Below are positions 1 through 14,341 of a stretch of 64,000 nt of DNA, piece after piece. Position 1 is the first letter of the stretch, and every line of letters starts with the position of its first letter. The DNA is from Phallusia fumigata. Its lineage: Eukaryota; Chordata; Ascidiacea; Phlebobranchia; Ascidiidae. Position numbers and translations under genes: made by a program. The stretch spans positions 29,024-93,023 of the forward strand of contig QXVZ01000329.1 of assembly GCA_008931825.1 (NCBI GenBank). The letters run 5' to 3'. The notes under the pieces were generated by a model. That model saw only the letters and a list, made by a program, of their open reading frames with translations. It ran no database searches and was not told where the DNA came from.

Positions 1-3000
1 GGGCGACTGGGATTGGCAACAGCTTGATGAGAATATAAAAGATAAAGCAAATACGTTTTCGGGCGCCGGACGATGTTTGCCTATGACCTGAACAACCCTC
101 CACCACAAACTTATGTTTCATCGGGAGTGCAAATAAAATTTGATATTAGCAACAATGGCATTTTCGGCCTTATTTAACTTTCCGCCAGTTCGTTTTTCCA
201 AAGTCATGTTGCGTCCCCAAAATAGTAATATCTATTATAGCGATATCCTTATTAAAAAACGCGATAAATCTTGTCCAGGTCGCCGTCAAGGCATTACAGT
301 ACAAAGGAAAAGTGTTGTTGGCACAGAAAGTCACCGAAGGGCCGCAACGCGCCCATAAATCAGCCCAAAGAGTTTTGTCCTCGACAGCTGTATTGACTAA
401 AGTCAGCTTTTTGGTACCAACCCAAAGGCGGACACACACTCGCGTGTTTTTTGGTATTATTAGGACGAGGAATGTGGCGTGCGACTGTGTAACAATAAAT
501 CGCGGCCTAATAAACCGACTTCCTTGCGAATAACAATTATTCATCCACGTAAAACCGACTATCTTCCAGGTAACTTTTGATACATTCATGTATGCAAGTA
601 TTACAGCTGCACGAAAAAAACTTTAAACGTTCGGTGTATTTTAGCCACAAAAACATCATTTTTTTTAAAACGCTTGATAATTATAACTCAACATCCTTTA
701 CTCGTAAAATAAATTTTGACTTGGTGGAACTCACGTCGTCCATATTTTAATTGTAAACTGAATTTTGTCACAAAGTAGTGGCGCTTCCTTTCGAAGTATA
801 ACTGGTGCAGAGCACCTGCTTTAATTCTGCCTCAAATATCGTTTGCAGAAGCCACAGCCATTCCGCAAACTCTATGTACCACTCTTCATTTGCTTTAAAC
901 ATGACATTGCTCTCAGTATGTATCGATCTGAACAAATTCCCAATGGAAGATGGCTGGACGGCAGCGTGGTGAGTTCGCCAAAAGATCCTAATGCCCTCCT
1001 CGAGTGACCTGACAATGCCCCGAAGGACGCGACTTCTAATTCTAGCCCAATGGTCAAAACGGGCATTATCGATTAAAACTACATGTCTACTAGATTTTGA
1101 ACCATCCCGTACATGCGACGAGCAAACAAAATTAAGTTGGATTGGCCTGGCTGTCTGAAGTTGCTGCATTAACAGATTTAAACAGGGCGATAAAATTGAA
1201 TAGGCACCAGCAATGTGCCAAACAAGAGGTTATATGACGAACTATGAAGAATTTTTTCAGGTCATCAAGAACAACAACGTATCATTTTGCGAGGAACGCC
1301 CGAAGACGGGAAGAAACAAGAGACCAAGTGACACATTTGTATCGAGTTTCGCCAGCACATACTACCTTTACGTCAGCACAGTGGTCATTGTACAACAGGA
1401 ACATGCATCGAACACAAGAATCTCGGTCCTACAGTTGTGTTTACATCCAGCTACGCAGGCATAACCTATCCACATTGTTTAAGGCATTTCCCCCACACTC
1501 CATTTTACTATTCTGAATCTGGTGTATTTTGATTCGCTTGCTGAGGCTCACAAATAACAGTTACAAAACTTAAAATTTCTAGTTGGAAAATATACGCTCC
1601 ATTTTAATTGGTTAAGGTACTGTCTTGGGTGACCGTACAAATTCGTACGCACAAAATCAGCGACTGACAAGTTCATTTTGCTGACTTCCTTTCACGGCGA
1701 CGGTGCAGCAAAGCATGACATAGCTGCGGGCTGCGCAGATGCCAGCAAACAATCCTTGGCTGTTTAACATAAACCAGCGGTTGTAAGCGCATTCCAGGTA
1801 AAAAATCTCTTTCTCAAGGTCCCGTTCAAGTGCAAGAAATTTTTTTTTCGTTCATGGAGTTACCAGTGGGCGAGAGTTCAAAGATGCCAGCCAGCAATCA
1901 ACGCAAAGTAAATTATTCATGTCGTACTTTCAATACTTCATTGTACGGTTAAATCCCACTGAGCCAGAACGAACGGCCACGAACCCTAACCGGGGACTTC
2001 CCTATTTGACAAAAAAGACTGATAGTGACAAATTTGACGAGGATTGCGTTGTAAATCCACATCGTGTTGGATTAGTTAAACTGCTCTGTGGATAAGCACT
2101 ATGCAATGGGCTTAAGAACGCACAAATGTTGGGTAAATTTAAACTATTGTCATGTTTAACACGAGCAAATATTCTGGTGTGAGGCTGGACCGAAAAGAAA
2201 TGGTGTTTTCGGCGTCAAAGACCATAGGGGGTTCATTTGCATCAACTTCAAAGGGTAAATTAAACGGGATAGTTTACTTTGTGCGCCACTCGTTCACGCG
2301 AAAAGGCTCTTAAGGATATGCGCACCATTAACTGCAGGAACTTTAAAACCAACGAAAGGAAAATCTGATTAATAGTGATAAAATTGTTATTATTGCCTGT
2401 CTGACTTACAAGGACCTTTACCGCGCTACACTACGGACCCTATTTGCTGACACAACAGACTGTAAAAGAAAACTAAACAAACACAAACAACCTCAGATTC
2501 TGGTCTTCCTAATCTACGTTCCAATCTGCCTAGCGTTGTCAATTTTCCATCGTCTACCGCGTTTTCTCTGCGGGCTCGGGCATAGAAACTATCGATTGAC
2601 CACAGGGTCATAACTTTTCAGAGCCTTAAATTGAACATGGCAAGTTGGGACCTGAAATGGAACTGAGTTGTAAATTGACCTTTTTTAGCTCCGCAATTAT
2701 CAAAATTACAACACTTCGCTGATTTTTAACAAAACGGTCAACGTCAGAAAAAGTCATTTAGTCAAAAAAGACAATCCCACGCGAGTAGACAAGTTTTTAC
2801 ACTGTGACACAGTTTCTAACGGTTAGATGGTGAANTGCAGGTGCGGGTTTATTTATGCTTCAAGAACAAAGACGGCCTCAATCTGATTTTCTCAAATTAT
2901 CTGTTCGTTTTAACGGAGAAAAACGTCCTACAATGCAGGTGAAATATATTCCGCTATTACTTTCTTAAGACTGAAAAATGCACCACCATGCTTAAGACGC

Positions 3001-3650
3001 CTAAATTACCAAAATATAGCTAAGACGACTCATAAGTCGAAACTTTGTTATGGCACGAAGGTTTCTAGCCACTACGAAAAACTGTATGATGACTAGCTTA
3101 AAACTGTTGCCAGAAAGGTGTCTTCTCACATTTATTTTAGAAAAGTGTTGTTTGTCAATCGTTACCATCAAGCAAAAGTAAAATCTGCCTTAATTTCATC
3201 GCCAGAACCAATGAAATCTATTCGTGTGCTAATTCTGTAATTGCCTTTTATGGGCGAGCACCGCGATAACCGGACGAGGTCTCGATTCGTGGATAGCGAA
3301 TTCCTCTATTTCTAGCTTCAAACCGGCCAAAGCCACATACTTGGCACGTAAGTGAAACACAGGGGATGCTCTTAACAGCTTAGCAATTTTATCACCAATT
3401 GCATCAGGGCGTCTTCGATTAAAAACATGGTTATCAGAAAATTGAAACATTCGACGTCCCTCCGAGATTATATCCTGAACTGATCTTATTAAAACACGAA
3501 ATCTTCCCGTTTTTGTCTTTACAGATTTTTNCATGCGCAATAAAAAAAATGATCGTGTGGGTAATTCTACAACGGGCACCCTTGGGTCAGATATCTACAA
3601 AAACGTACACGACTGTACATTTAAACTAAACTTTGCCCCTTCCAAATTAA
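1..3650. other. Left-edge region without a firm gene
   Basis: No recognisable protein was found here. The first 91 bases are open in one plus-strand frame ending in a TGA at 89-91, which could be the tail of an upstream gene but is too short to call. Several minus-strand open stretches (for example 768-1169 and 3229-3579) lack a family match or convincing splice signals. Single unknown bases lie at 2835 and 3532 and, unlike the other Ns in the window, are not flanked by duplicated sequence. Confidence 0.5.
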
Positions 3651-3677
3651 ATTTAATCTGAGAGCCATTGTCCTGAC

Positions 3678-4093
3678 CTAAACAATAGGCTTTATGGCTT
3701 CGGGGTTGCGGATGCAGATGTGTGCACTTTTTGCGGTGTATGCAAAGAAACCTTGTATCATTTATTTTGTGAATGTATTCATGACCAGTTATACTGGGAA
3801 AACGTAAGTGTCTGGATTGACAGTGTTTTGTGTCGCTGAATCGTCCTTAATAATAGTATCCAACTGTTTGGAATCCACAATGAATATTTTGAAAATGTTT
3901 TTTAGATTTGATAAATTGCTTGTTTTTGCTCGCCAGATTTGTTATTTATAAATGTAAGATTCAAAAACTGAAGCCAAGGGTAGAAATGTTTTTTTACGGG
4001 ATGAAACGTTGTAAGTGCAATGAAAAAACTGTTTCTCGAAAAAATGATACCTTGTGGAAATATAGAGTAAAGTGGAATGCTCACTTGCGTTAA
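3678..4093 (+). mobile_element. Decayed non-LTR retrotransposon (LINE) 3' end
   Basis: The plus strand encodes the C-terminal tail of a LINE reverse transcriptase. From 3678 to a stop at 3837-3839 the frame contains the zf-RVT type zinc motif (CTFC followed by ETLYHLFCEC and a YWENVSVWI segment). A second frame at 3908-4093 carries the usual end of L1/Tx1-like ORF2 proteins: a hydrophobic stretch, then YKCKIQKLKPRVEMFF. The two halves are in different frames and separated by stops, so the copy is dead. No 5' part, target-site duplication or poly(A) tail was found. L1/Tx1-like is the best guess for the clade. Confidence 0.8.
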
Positions 4094-4443
4094 TGGCTAT
4101 ATGTGTTTGTACGATGTAACCGTTTCATTTCACATGTGTTTTTTTGTGGGCAAGCGCGTTGTCGAAAGGACTAACGCGTTCCACGCATATAAAGACATAA
4201 AAACCAAACAGGGTTCGTTCTTGGCATCGTCCCTGGTTCAAACTTCGTAGAACAAAATTATGATCATTTCTCATGAATAAGGGCCCTAAGTGCAAAGGCG
4301 ATGGATGACGTCAGTTACACAGGCTAAAGACTGCATTGTTATGTGTGGCCTGATAGTCACCAGCACACAAGGTTTGGGATACCCCTCAATAAATGGTCAA
4401 CATTACCATGTAACGCAATTGTAGCAACAGAAATGTTACGTAC

Positions 4444-7400
4444 CTGAGCTGAAGCTGTCCGCGGACGAAGCCGATACAGATCTTGACATAGATCGCTTCT
4501 TGCGGACCTTCTTGTCCTCGACGAATGAGATTTGCTGCAGAACCAAAGGAAAAGTAAATTTAAAATTCGGCCTTTCTGTAAATTTTTGCTAAAACACGTC
4601 TATACGTCATACCGACGAATGGGGTTTAGGCAGGAACTTTTTTATTGTTAGAAAAAATAAAAGAAAATTTATAAAGCAATAATAAATGCTTTCAACCATG
4701 AAAAAGGCACTGGTAAGAACTGTTTGAGGTAAGTACCGCAATCCTGTGGAAAAGGGGCGCTTGTTCCACATGAGTTGTTGCTATTTACCGAAAGTCTAGC
4801 TGTTTTTAGCAATGTATACGGGTACACTGTTCATCATGTTATGATGGGATCTTTATTACAATTTCCAACAAATTATGGAAACCCCATAAAAGCTTAATAA
4901 TGTTCACTTTATTGGCCTACTATTTATCCGAAGCATCTTTGAAACACCAACAGAGGTTGCGGTGTCCTTTTCGGAACATACAACTGATTGTGTTCGAAAC
5001 GCTGCGTGCTTGACATACTTGTCAAGAACTGAACGAGTTTATTACAAGCGAGTACTACAACTTGATGACACATTAGTGACATATTGCTACCAGTATATTT
5101 AACTATCAATGACAAGTAATGACGTAACCTCCGATATATTTGCATTTTCCTGTGTGCTACCAATGACCCCTGTTAAACTTGCATACTGTTTAATACAGTT
5201 CATAATGGCTTCCCTACTGCATGTATAATAGTGTAAACAAAAAACCCAGTAGCATATAATATTATTAAACAAGTAGACTGCGGAACATTAGCTTTTTGGT
5301 GGCTCGGGCAACAAATAGTTGTTAGTTCCTTGGCAAACATGCTTTGGTGTCATTTGGTCATACAAGTGGTATTTATACAAGTGCATTTGGAAATAATACG
5401 CAGCGTACAATTAAATACAGAGTACCAACCAAAACTGTATATTACCTCTGTGCTGTCTACACTAGCTGTACTTTCAATACTGTCTAGCCTGCTAACAGAG
5501 AGGCCGCGTGAGAACAGCCTCCGATTTTTGCTGATCTGTCTCCTCAACTGCCTCCTTTTCTCCTCCAGTTCTTCAGATACATGTTGATTGTTGGCCTTTG
5601 CTGCTACGTCACATCTTGGCGACAATGGACGCAGCTCCATGCTGTGTTGCTCCTCCATGGCACTCATTGCATTATATGTTTTCAGATGCCAACTAACAAA
5701 TTTACGTCTGTTCACCAGAAAATTACAAGTCATTAATATTGTTAACGAAAAACATTACACAAAAAGTATGTGCAAAATAACATACATGTTAAAACACTGC
5801 AGTAAACTACTCCAAGTTTATAAACAAAACGCAAAGTTGATTTTTAGACGTATGGCCATCAAGCACTGGTCAAAAGTTTGCCTGATGCTAAGATAGCGTA
5901 TGCCAACACGGTACGTGTTAAAAATTGCACAAAGTTTTCAAAATACTAAAACTAATTCCACTTCCCAAAATCACGTTACTCTATGCGTTATATCTGTGCC
6001 ACCAACACGTACAAAACAGCTAAACAACCTTCAGTGTAATGCATATATGCATAATACAATACGGGAATTACACTGACACACCTGCGCTGCATAAATTAGC
6101 AATGTGACTCGTATATACGGATTTTGCTGATCTAATGCATTTTGTACTGACCTTGCTCCACTTCGGACAATTTTGGGGGGAATTTGGCCTAAACATACAT
6201 GACCAGACAAAGTAGGAGAAAGGAATTTGTCAACTGTACCTGTCACAAACAAAAAGCTTTCTTCTAATACTGTGCCACCTGTTTGCTCATGCACTGAGTT
6301 TTTTGTCAAAACAATGTAGCACTAGTACGAGGAGGCTATCTTTCACGTAATTGCTTGAACACACTGTGACTGTCTACAACTCCGAGGTAAATACTGCATG
6401 CTGAAGCGTATGCATCGCCCCGCACAACTGACGCAGACGACTTACAGGCCTTCCTGTTGTGTGATGTCATCAGCGAACAGAAATGGTTGCGACTCGTGGG
6501 GGCGTAACTCTTGAAAAAAACTGAATCTTGACAAACATTTGCTCTTTGCTTCGGCATATCCGCGCGAGTAACGGATTGGGAGTGGAATTGTGTACTGCCT
6601 ATGGCCAGTACCGCCCATTCTGATCAAAAATTCTGTTTTTGACGTAATTCTTTTTTACGATCCCCAGCTGTCGTGTAATTTCAGCCATATGCTCATCTTG
6701 TCACCTTTATTTGGATAGTGAATTCGGTCCTAATATTCCACACACCTTCACTCATATTGACTTGGGGCAGCTTTTTGCTACACTTCCCGAAATCAATTCA
6801 ACGCCTTTTTTGGTGCGCTACTTGAGTGCCTTTTCGGACCCTCTTTCATTACACACGCCGTTGTATGTTCTACTGGTTGTTCAAGTTGGAACATAACTTA
6901 AGTTGCAGCCTGGCTGGAGAACACTTAAAATTCCTCCCTTCTCGCTACATTTACAGTGCTCAACACGGTTCATCCGTGTTTCTTGAGGCGTGTAGCAAAT
7001 ACCACTTGCGGTCTCCGGTTTGATCTACCGCGGTTTCTCCTTGCTGTTTTTAGGCCTGACTGCTGTCTCACTTTAACACCTTGCAATCAGAGCAATATTA
7101 TTTAAACATGTCTCTTACGAATAAACACGTAACCAGCGGTTACTGGCATCGCCTCGATGGTTAACTGTTAGTTCTTGCAGGGCTGCGCGATCACGTGACT
7201 TTCTTACATGACTCGAGAAATCCGCGATCACGTGCTGCCGTGCGTTGACTGGACGCACCCGAGACCGGCACATGAACTAAGTCACGTTAGACACGTGGTT
7301 ATATTTTAGCCTTTTACGCACATTTGCAGCCATTAAGTTGGCACGTACGTTGTTAATTTACCTACATGCACTTTCAGATGTCTCAATTTTCGCAAGATTA

Positions 7401-10400
7401 TGTACAATTACAGCTTTAACAAGCCAAGGGGATACCAGACACCAACAGCGGTGCTAGGATCTGGGTTGAACCGAAATTCTGCCAAACACATACACCAAGG
7501 CTTTTTGGCTTGTGTACATAACTCAAGATGCTCCTGTTGACATTTGCCGCCACACAATCACTTTTACTTTCAACATGAATTCAAATTTGCGGACTTGTTG
7601 ACACTTTCACAAGTGCTATTATTCGGTTCCTCTTTTACTCCACTCAATCAAAGTGTTTTCTATTGTCGATGTCTCGTCTGCACAACGACGCCAAGACGAG
7701 CGCAAAAGTCGCTGTGCTCACTTCTAATACAAACGGAAAAGACTAGATTAGCACCTGGAAATTATGCGATAGGAAAGATTAACACAAGCTAAGGCCATTT
7801 GGGGCATGGTGTTACACAATCAGGACACATTAGAAAGGCTATCTAAATAAACCACAGCTACTTAACAGAGCGAACAGAGCACTGGCGACTGCGCAACATG
7901 GCTGACAACCAAATCCTAATTCCAGCAACTCCCAAGGGCTCTGCTACCAAAGACTTCAATCTTGTAATAGGCCAAAACAGCTAAATATAAAAACCCGAGC
8001 GCTTTGATTCAGAAAAGAGGCAAAGGCGTGTGCTAAACCAGAGACAAAGCCCCTTGAATGACTTGGAAAACGTTCCGGTGTTTGCCAGTGACGGCTTAAC
8101 GCTTCAATTCACCGCCAAACGCCGGGAAGATCTGTCTGTTGCTGTACTGTTGTGCCAGTCACACCCGGCAGCACAAGAATGCAGGGCGCAGTGGCAATTG
8201 CAGTGAGCTCCTGGAAATGTCTCACTGTCCGTCTGTAATACACGGATCTTGGGAAACACAACAACCTCATTACCTAAATTTATTAGCACCACATACAATA
8301 AACCACACAACACATTACCAAACAGCGACAACGTCTTTTACTGTTGTTTGTCAAAGTCACTCTGACCGAGTAACGTCAAGGTCAGAAAACCAACCGACAA
8401 CCTATATTTATTTCTTAAAACGATCAGAGGCTATTACAGATACAAATCCTCACAACGTCTTAACATGGCTAATCACTTATTGGACACGAGCTACCGCAAA
8501 TGCTATTTTAATGTTAAGAACCTGCTCACCCTGCACCTATCTTGTCAAGGACGATTAGGTTGAAGCCTGTCTAGCCCCAAAGAAAAAATGGATACTGTCG
8601 GCAAAGATACGTTTAAAAGACGACAATGCCACTTGAGAAACAATTTGTTCCATCCATCGCCCTGACAGCCTTTTAACTATCACAACTAGGCACCAAATCG
8701 CTGTTCAGTTCTATTTCGAGGACCCCTTTCTATTTTCCTTCGGAGATGTACACGCACTGTCATGTCTAAATCGATAGGAACGAGTTCTGTAGATATTGAT
8801 CTGAGGTCGCTTCTCTAAACCTGGTAATTCGAAGTAAGGCGCCATAAAACGCAAGGCTTACGCACAAACGCACAAACTTCCTGGCTTATTCTCTCATGTT
8901 GTCCCAACAAAGCGAACGTATTGCAAGGGTCCTGTGATAACCAATCCTAACTCCAAGACCAAGTGTCCACCAAGCTAAATCCGCCCAGCAATGTCAGCCA
9001 AAAATAGACTCAAGTGCATAACGTAACGGTCCATTGGTTCCATTTCCAAGTGACGTGTATGCTTCCTCAGTGACAATGGCAATCAAACTAGAAGAAACGC
9101 GCTTTTAACAACGTACAATAGCCCGGAGTAAACAACTCTTAAAGTATGTTTAATGTTAACGTTTCAAACAAACCGATTTTGCGACAGGTGGCATGTAATG
9201 AAAACATTAAAAATGAAAACCAAAATCAAAAGCATCATTAAGACACAACCAATCACGGAAAATTTTGCATACCGCACTCAAGCAACTCTGTTTCAAACTG
9301 ACTGTTTCCGAAGCGATCTCAATATGCAGGCGGAGAGAGTGATTAGCTACCACCAATCGACGCACAACCTTCAACGAACTCCAAAATCACTAAACAATCA
9401 CGACGATGGCATTTTCAAGTCGCGTCGGTCAGGAGTATGTGAAATTGTAATTACGCAAAAGGTATTCCCCGGGGACGAAACAATTCGCCCTTTTGAACGT
9501 TAATTTCGCACTATTGATTATTGACGTCAAATATGCCACCCAACCTACGGCAAGATTCCGCCTTTACGTTACACAGGTGGATGGTTACATCACATGATAC
9601 GTCTGCGGCTCAGCGTTATAATGTCAAATTTTGTATTTCTGAAAGAAAAACCAGGGGCCGCCGCAAATGCCACATTTCAACGCTAAAATATTGCTGTAGG
9701 GAGAATAAACAAACCGCAAACGGTAAACGTAACCTAGCTTCAACCCATTTTAGAGGTCGTGCTTGCAAAAATATGTTAACTGACCTTCAACATGAAAACT
9801 AGGTACAAAAAGCATTGTAACTTGGGGTTTAGTGCGGTCAACAAATTGCTAAAAATCATACACTAGCTTCTGGCTGTTAACTATGTGCCGCGCAAGAGGT
9901 GGAAGTCACTATGACCTTGCGCAATTACAACTGTCGAATTACAGACAGAATTCGAAGGGAGTAACGAAAACACGTGTTGCGTGTTCGATGCGGGGTCTTG
10001 ATGGATGTTTGCTTGGCCGAGCATGATGACAAACACGCACCGTCGCGGTGTTATGGGTGACAATTTGATAACGCGAAAGATAAGGATTTCGCATTTGGTC
10101 ACATCGATTTTATTTCATGCGTCAGTAAGTGAAGTGTCGTGCGCTTGCCTTTATTTCCAAATGTAGCGGATGACACGTCACGCAACTTGTTAACCGGTTG
10201 GCCGCAAAGTTGTTTTTGGAGCGCGACATAAAGTGATTATTTTAAATATAGTACGACTAAACCAAATAGGACTCACAATCAATATAACTTTGTGCAATAT
10301 ATGATTCTTTTTTTGCGCATCTCTTACCGCGAAGAAGGCCAAAATAGTTCAGAACAAAAAGCAAGCAACTGCGTAGCCACACAGCTCTCAGCTATACCTA

Positions 10401-11503
10401 AAAGATTGAAGCATTTTTACTTTTGGCTGCGAGTTAAAAAAACTAGAAAAGCACTGTGTTACAGAACGTTGAGGAAAATTAGCACAGAAATACGTTTTTC
10501 AGGTGATTTTTACATTCCAATAATGTCAATTGCAGAAACTAAAGACTTTCTTTTTTAATGAAAATAATCAACAGGCCGCCAAGTCGCGGAAAAAATCCAA
10601 CTTTCACAGCAACTATAAATTTCACAGAAAAGCAGTACAGCGCACCGTACTATTAAATCTACGTACACAGCTCAACGGGCGATATTTACTCCTAGTTCAG
10701 TTGCCCCACGACCTTCCAGCTTTGCAACATTTTGCGTTCCAGTTAGAAATCGTATTTGCAGTTAAAGCACACAAAATGCGTTTCACAGCTGCTAGTTTGA
10801 CTAAACGAACCCTCGTACAAAAATATTTGAGCGAGACTATGAGGCACGAGTTTTTTTCACAACGACCCACAGCTCTCTAACCCCAGCATGCGGTAGGGAT
10901 AATGGCTGGGTAACGGTTTAATCTCTGGGCCGAAGATGTCACTGCTGGCCTCCCTCGGAGGCATTTTATTTTTGTTAGGGGCAGTGTTTATCAACAATTT
11001 CCAACAATGACTACGAGCCCAGATACAGCTGTTTTACCTTAGACTTTAGACAATAACTTTGCAACCCTTTTCTCAAGTCTTGACTCACATTTGAGTCACC
11101 GGCCATGGTTTAAGATACACTGGTTTAAGGAGTCACCAAATGTTACAATAGGCAAGTTAGTCAAGTAACAGTTTATACCTTTAGGAAACAAAAAGGAAAA
11201 ATACAGACATTTTCGATATGTGTCTTCGTAAGAACAGTTTCTCAGCAACACCAAACCAAGGTTCTTTGATAAACTTAATTTAAAACCCCTAATTTATTTT
11301 AGTCCAGTACAAAACTGCATACCTAAATTTATTGCCATTTAAATAGAATGCTTCACACACATGTGCTTGATGGAACTTACACGAATGCGATTGGCAATCT
11401 CCGGTTGAAGACCCTTGACATTGGAGCTTGCTTGAGATGACTTTTGCGCTTCCAGAACTTGTCTGTCATCATGGGTTTCAGGTGATTGTTTCTTTGTTGA
11501 CAT
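4444..11503 (-). CDS. Unidentified Ser/Arg-rich protein gene (partial exon set)
   Basis: I do not recognise this protein. Four candidate exons can be seen on the minus strand. Exon 1 is 11503-11381: ATG, 41 codons, beginning MSTKKQSPETHDD and ending before a GTAAGT donor. A middle exon at 6239-6152 is open from phase 1 to phase 2 and includes LSPTLSGHVCLGQIPPKIV. An exon at 5641-5446 (phase 2 to 0) is rich in charged residues and serine: EELEEKRRQLRRQISKNRR and SVSRLDSIESTASVDSTE. An exon at 4534-4444 (phase 0 to 1) includes FVEDKKVRKKRSMSRS. The last three join in phase, which random sequence rarely does; at least one exon between exon 1 and 6.2 kb, and everything after 4444, is missing. The composition suggests a basic, phospho-regulated or disordered protein. 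The large first intron is unusual for this window, so exon 1 may belong to another gene. Confidence 0.4.
6650..11338. other. Gene-poor stretch, possible long intron
   Basis: Apart from its possible role as the first intron of the Ser/Arg-rich gene, no exon, repeat family or RNA gene could be supported here. Open frames up to 139 codons occur on both strands but have no family resemblance and no good splice borders. Confidence 0.4.
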
Positions 11504-14337
11504 GATTGGGCATAAGCTCAACAGCAATATATTATATATGTATGTATATTAATTTAATAGAGAAGTTAACTTAATAAATTAAAGAAATAAGCAGGTATGG
11601 TAACCAACCAACCAATTGCCTGTAACAAACAACAAAAGTGTTTAAAATCAGTGAACTAGTAAAAAACATGCACTGGCAAAGTATAAGCCAGAACATCACT
11701 GTCTGACTAACCAACCCATACTGTTGGAGGCTGTTTAGGAACTTGGCTACAAAGTTGAAAAATTTTTACTACATATGACATGGCAAGGGCAATGCACATA
11801 ATTTACAGCACATACAATGCAGCTTAAACATTAACCATATCCTTTTCTAAGTACTAAGTTGGGCCTTAACTCTTGGGAAAATTAACTGTCATCCACATTA
11901 ACTACCTCACACACAATTCCGAACACTTAATTTATCACCATGACAGGGCTATCCTGCCTATGTTTGGATAGCGTGCCTAGGCAGAATATACTGCCGACAA
12001 GTCGCTGTTTGTTCCCACATTGTCCCGCCAGCACAATTCAGGGAAAGCGTATCAAATTTCCGAGTATTCATAACAACAAAACAACTCTGACCTTAAGATA
12101 AAATGGCTGATGACAGCACATTTTAAGAATACAATCCAATGAGACTACCTAACAAAGTAATTGGGTATGTACACAGATTGACCACAGCATAAACAATGGC
12201 TGTCTTTTACCAGCACTTCTTTAACATAGCAAATTTTATCATTTAAGACCTAAAAACCTCATAGATTTGGAACTTCAGATTTTGTGTAGGTATATATGTG
12301 TTTTCTGTAGATAAATTAGAAAATAGATATTTTTGATTATTTAACATATTCACTACAACTACAAGCAAATGAAACAACACTTTTCTTAAGTCTAGTTCAG
12401 AACACAATTAGAAAAATTTAATTTACATGGTAAACATAAAACAATAAAATGTTAGTTCTTTCTACAGTAGTTTTTTTCGAAAAAACTGTTTATCTGTATT
12501 AGTCAAATAAATCATATAAAACCACCACTAACTTTATAAAGAATAAATTTGGAAGTAAGTTTTTAGTTGGTGCAAATCAGGTGTTACATTTAAATACTTC
12601 AACTGTTTATGTTTTGTATTTAACAGATTTCGATAAATTTGCAGCCAATTAAATGATCAGCTAGTGTGTGTGCGTCATCTAGGCATCTGCAACAGGGGGA
12701 AATGTCAATAAATTGTCCCTTGGGAGACTCACATGCACATCGCAAACCGGACAAAGATATATGTAATAGAAAGAGGAAACACATTACAAATTCTCTTTGA
12801 AGGTTGCTTAACAAAGAAATAACAAAAATTTTAATAAAAACAAACTTTACACACTATTACTTTTAGTTTATTCAATTTTAATAGATGATTCCCTATTACA
12901 ATACTTTTTCAAAACACTAGGCAGCCAATAAGAAAGAAGTTTTATATACCATATCAGTGTTGTACACACAATAATAACAAATGCTTGATATAAGTTATCA
13001 AACAATTGCAAATTTTCTTTGATTTTGCAAAACAATTTCTATTAAAAGCAATGCTAACAAGTTTCAATATACATCTCCTGTGCTGTATAAGGCAGCCAGA
13101 TGACAGGCATTGAGTTGTAATCACAAAGAACACCTAATTATAAAAATAATTAAATTCAGCAATAACATTAATCCAATGCTTGTTACTTTCGTCATTTCTT
13201 AACACTGGAAAGCAGATCAAGCACTCACACAGGGTGAAGCTGTTAATGTTGTTTACAAAGGTTCTGATTTGCAAGTTTTGTTTGTTTCAAAAATATGTGG
13301 AAACCTAAATGACTGAAAAACATCTTGCCATTTTTACGCATCGTCTACCAAACAACATGTCACCCATTAGTGTGTTACTGCAGATTTGTTTGAAACCACA
13401 TGTGCCTCCCGCACAAGTAGTATTGGAAGATGGCTGTATTCTAATGTGTCATAATGCAGTTTTCAAGTGGCTCAAAGAGCAAGGCAAAATGTTAAAATAC
13501 CAAATACATTCATACATAGACTGTTATTTCATGCATAGACAGCCAAACCGTTTTGCCCAGGAGCCAACTGGGCTATTTGAGGATCAGTGCTCCTAATTAA
13601 ATGAGATCTATGCCTGCTGCAGGTTGCAGGACTTGAATCCTTCCCCTTACAAACAAAACACAAATCAGTTAATTCACTGTTCAACATAACAGCAACATAA
13701 GCATTGCACACATTTTCAAGTTCTTAAACTGATTTTATTTTCTCACTTCATGTAAAACGTGACTACAATACTTCGCAAAAGTATGTTTAACACGTGTGGA
13801 AGATGTGGGAGCGCTAGCACACATGATGCTGTTAGTGTTGTCACACTAAGTAAACTACACATAGGGCCATATAAATCAAAAATCATCACTACAGCAGCTT
13901 GGAAATAGTCTTGATTGTTACCAGATAACACTAATCAAAAACAATGTCACACTACAGCTCGCACAAAAATTGTGCGCCAGGTCTTTGCCAAACACATGTG
14001 TCGCTTTGTCAATTTCGAGAACAATGTCGACATACGCAACACGCATAAAGCACGTTCACCAGACCAAAAAGCCTGTCGCTATCACCTGATCTCCACGCAT
14101 TCAACCGTGTCGTTTAAAGGTGTCTATAGACATCAAACAAAAACGGCAAAGCCAGAAACATTAGCTACTGTTATATTTTTTGGTTGCAGCAATGTCTGTT
14201 TTTTGTGTTCAACTTTTGCTGAGTAAATTCGGAGCGTTCAAGATAAACGAATGAATTTAGTCCGTAAATAAATTAATTGTCAGCAGAGCAGCGTCGACAA
14301 CTTGTTTCCTGCAGTGCTCATAGGTGAATCCATTTCC
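11504..14337. other. AT-rich intergenic region
   Basis: This lies between the minus-strand exon at 11.4-11.5 kb and C8orf82. It is strongly AT-rich with many short A and T runs. I see no coding exon, RNA gene or structured repeat. Promoter elements for C8orf82 are expected towards the right end but cannot be pinned down. Confidence 0.5.
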
Positions 14338-14339
14338 AG
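14338..14339 (+). promoter_or_regulatory. Candidate trans-splice or 5'-UTR splice acceptor before C8orf82
   Basis: A pyrimidine-AG acceptor (ATTTCCAG) ends two bases before the C8orf82 ATG at 14342. In a genome with spliced-leader trans-splicing, this is what a leader acceptor looks like. An ordinary 5'-UTR intron would look the same. Confidence 0.4.
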
Positions 14340-14341
14340 AC

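Noticed and set aside
2-91. Open frame from the left edge to a TGA
   Set aside because: Thirty codons without a stop is expected by chance; no acceptor or family evidence.
170-589. 139-codon minus-strand open frame with overlapping plus-strand frames
   Set aside because: Open on both strands at once, with no family match; treated as chance or an old repeat.
768-1169. 133-codon minus-strand open frame
   Set aside because: Composition looks mildly protein-like, but there is no motif, no splice signal and no neighbour to support it.
3229-3579. Minus-strand frame with an RPRPVIAVL segment resembling LINE ORF1 proteins
   Set aside because: The resemblance is one short motif, the frame crosses an unknown base, and the strand is opposite to the nearby LINE tail.
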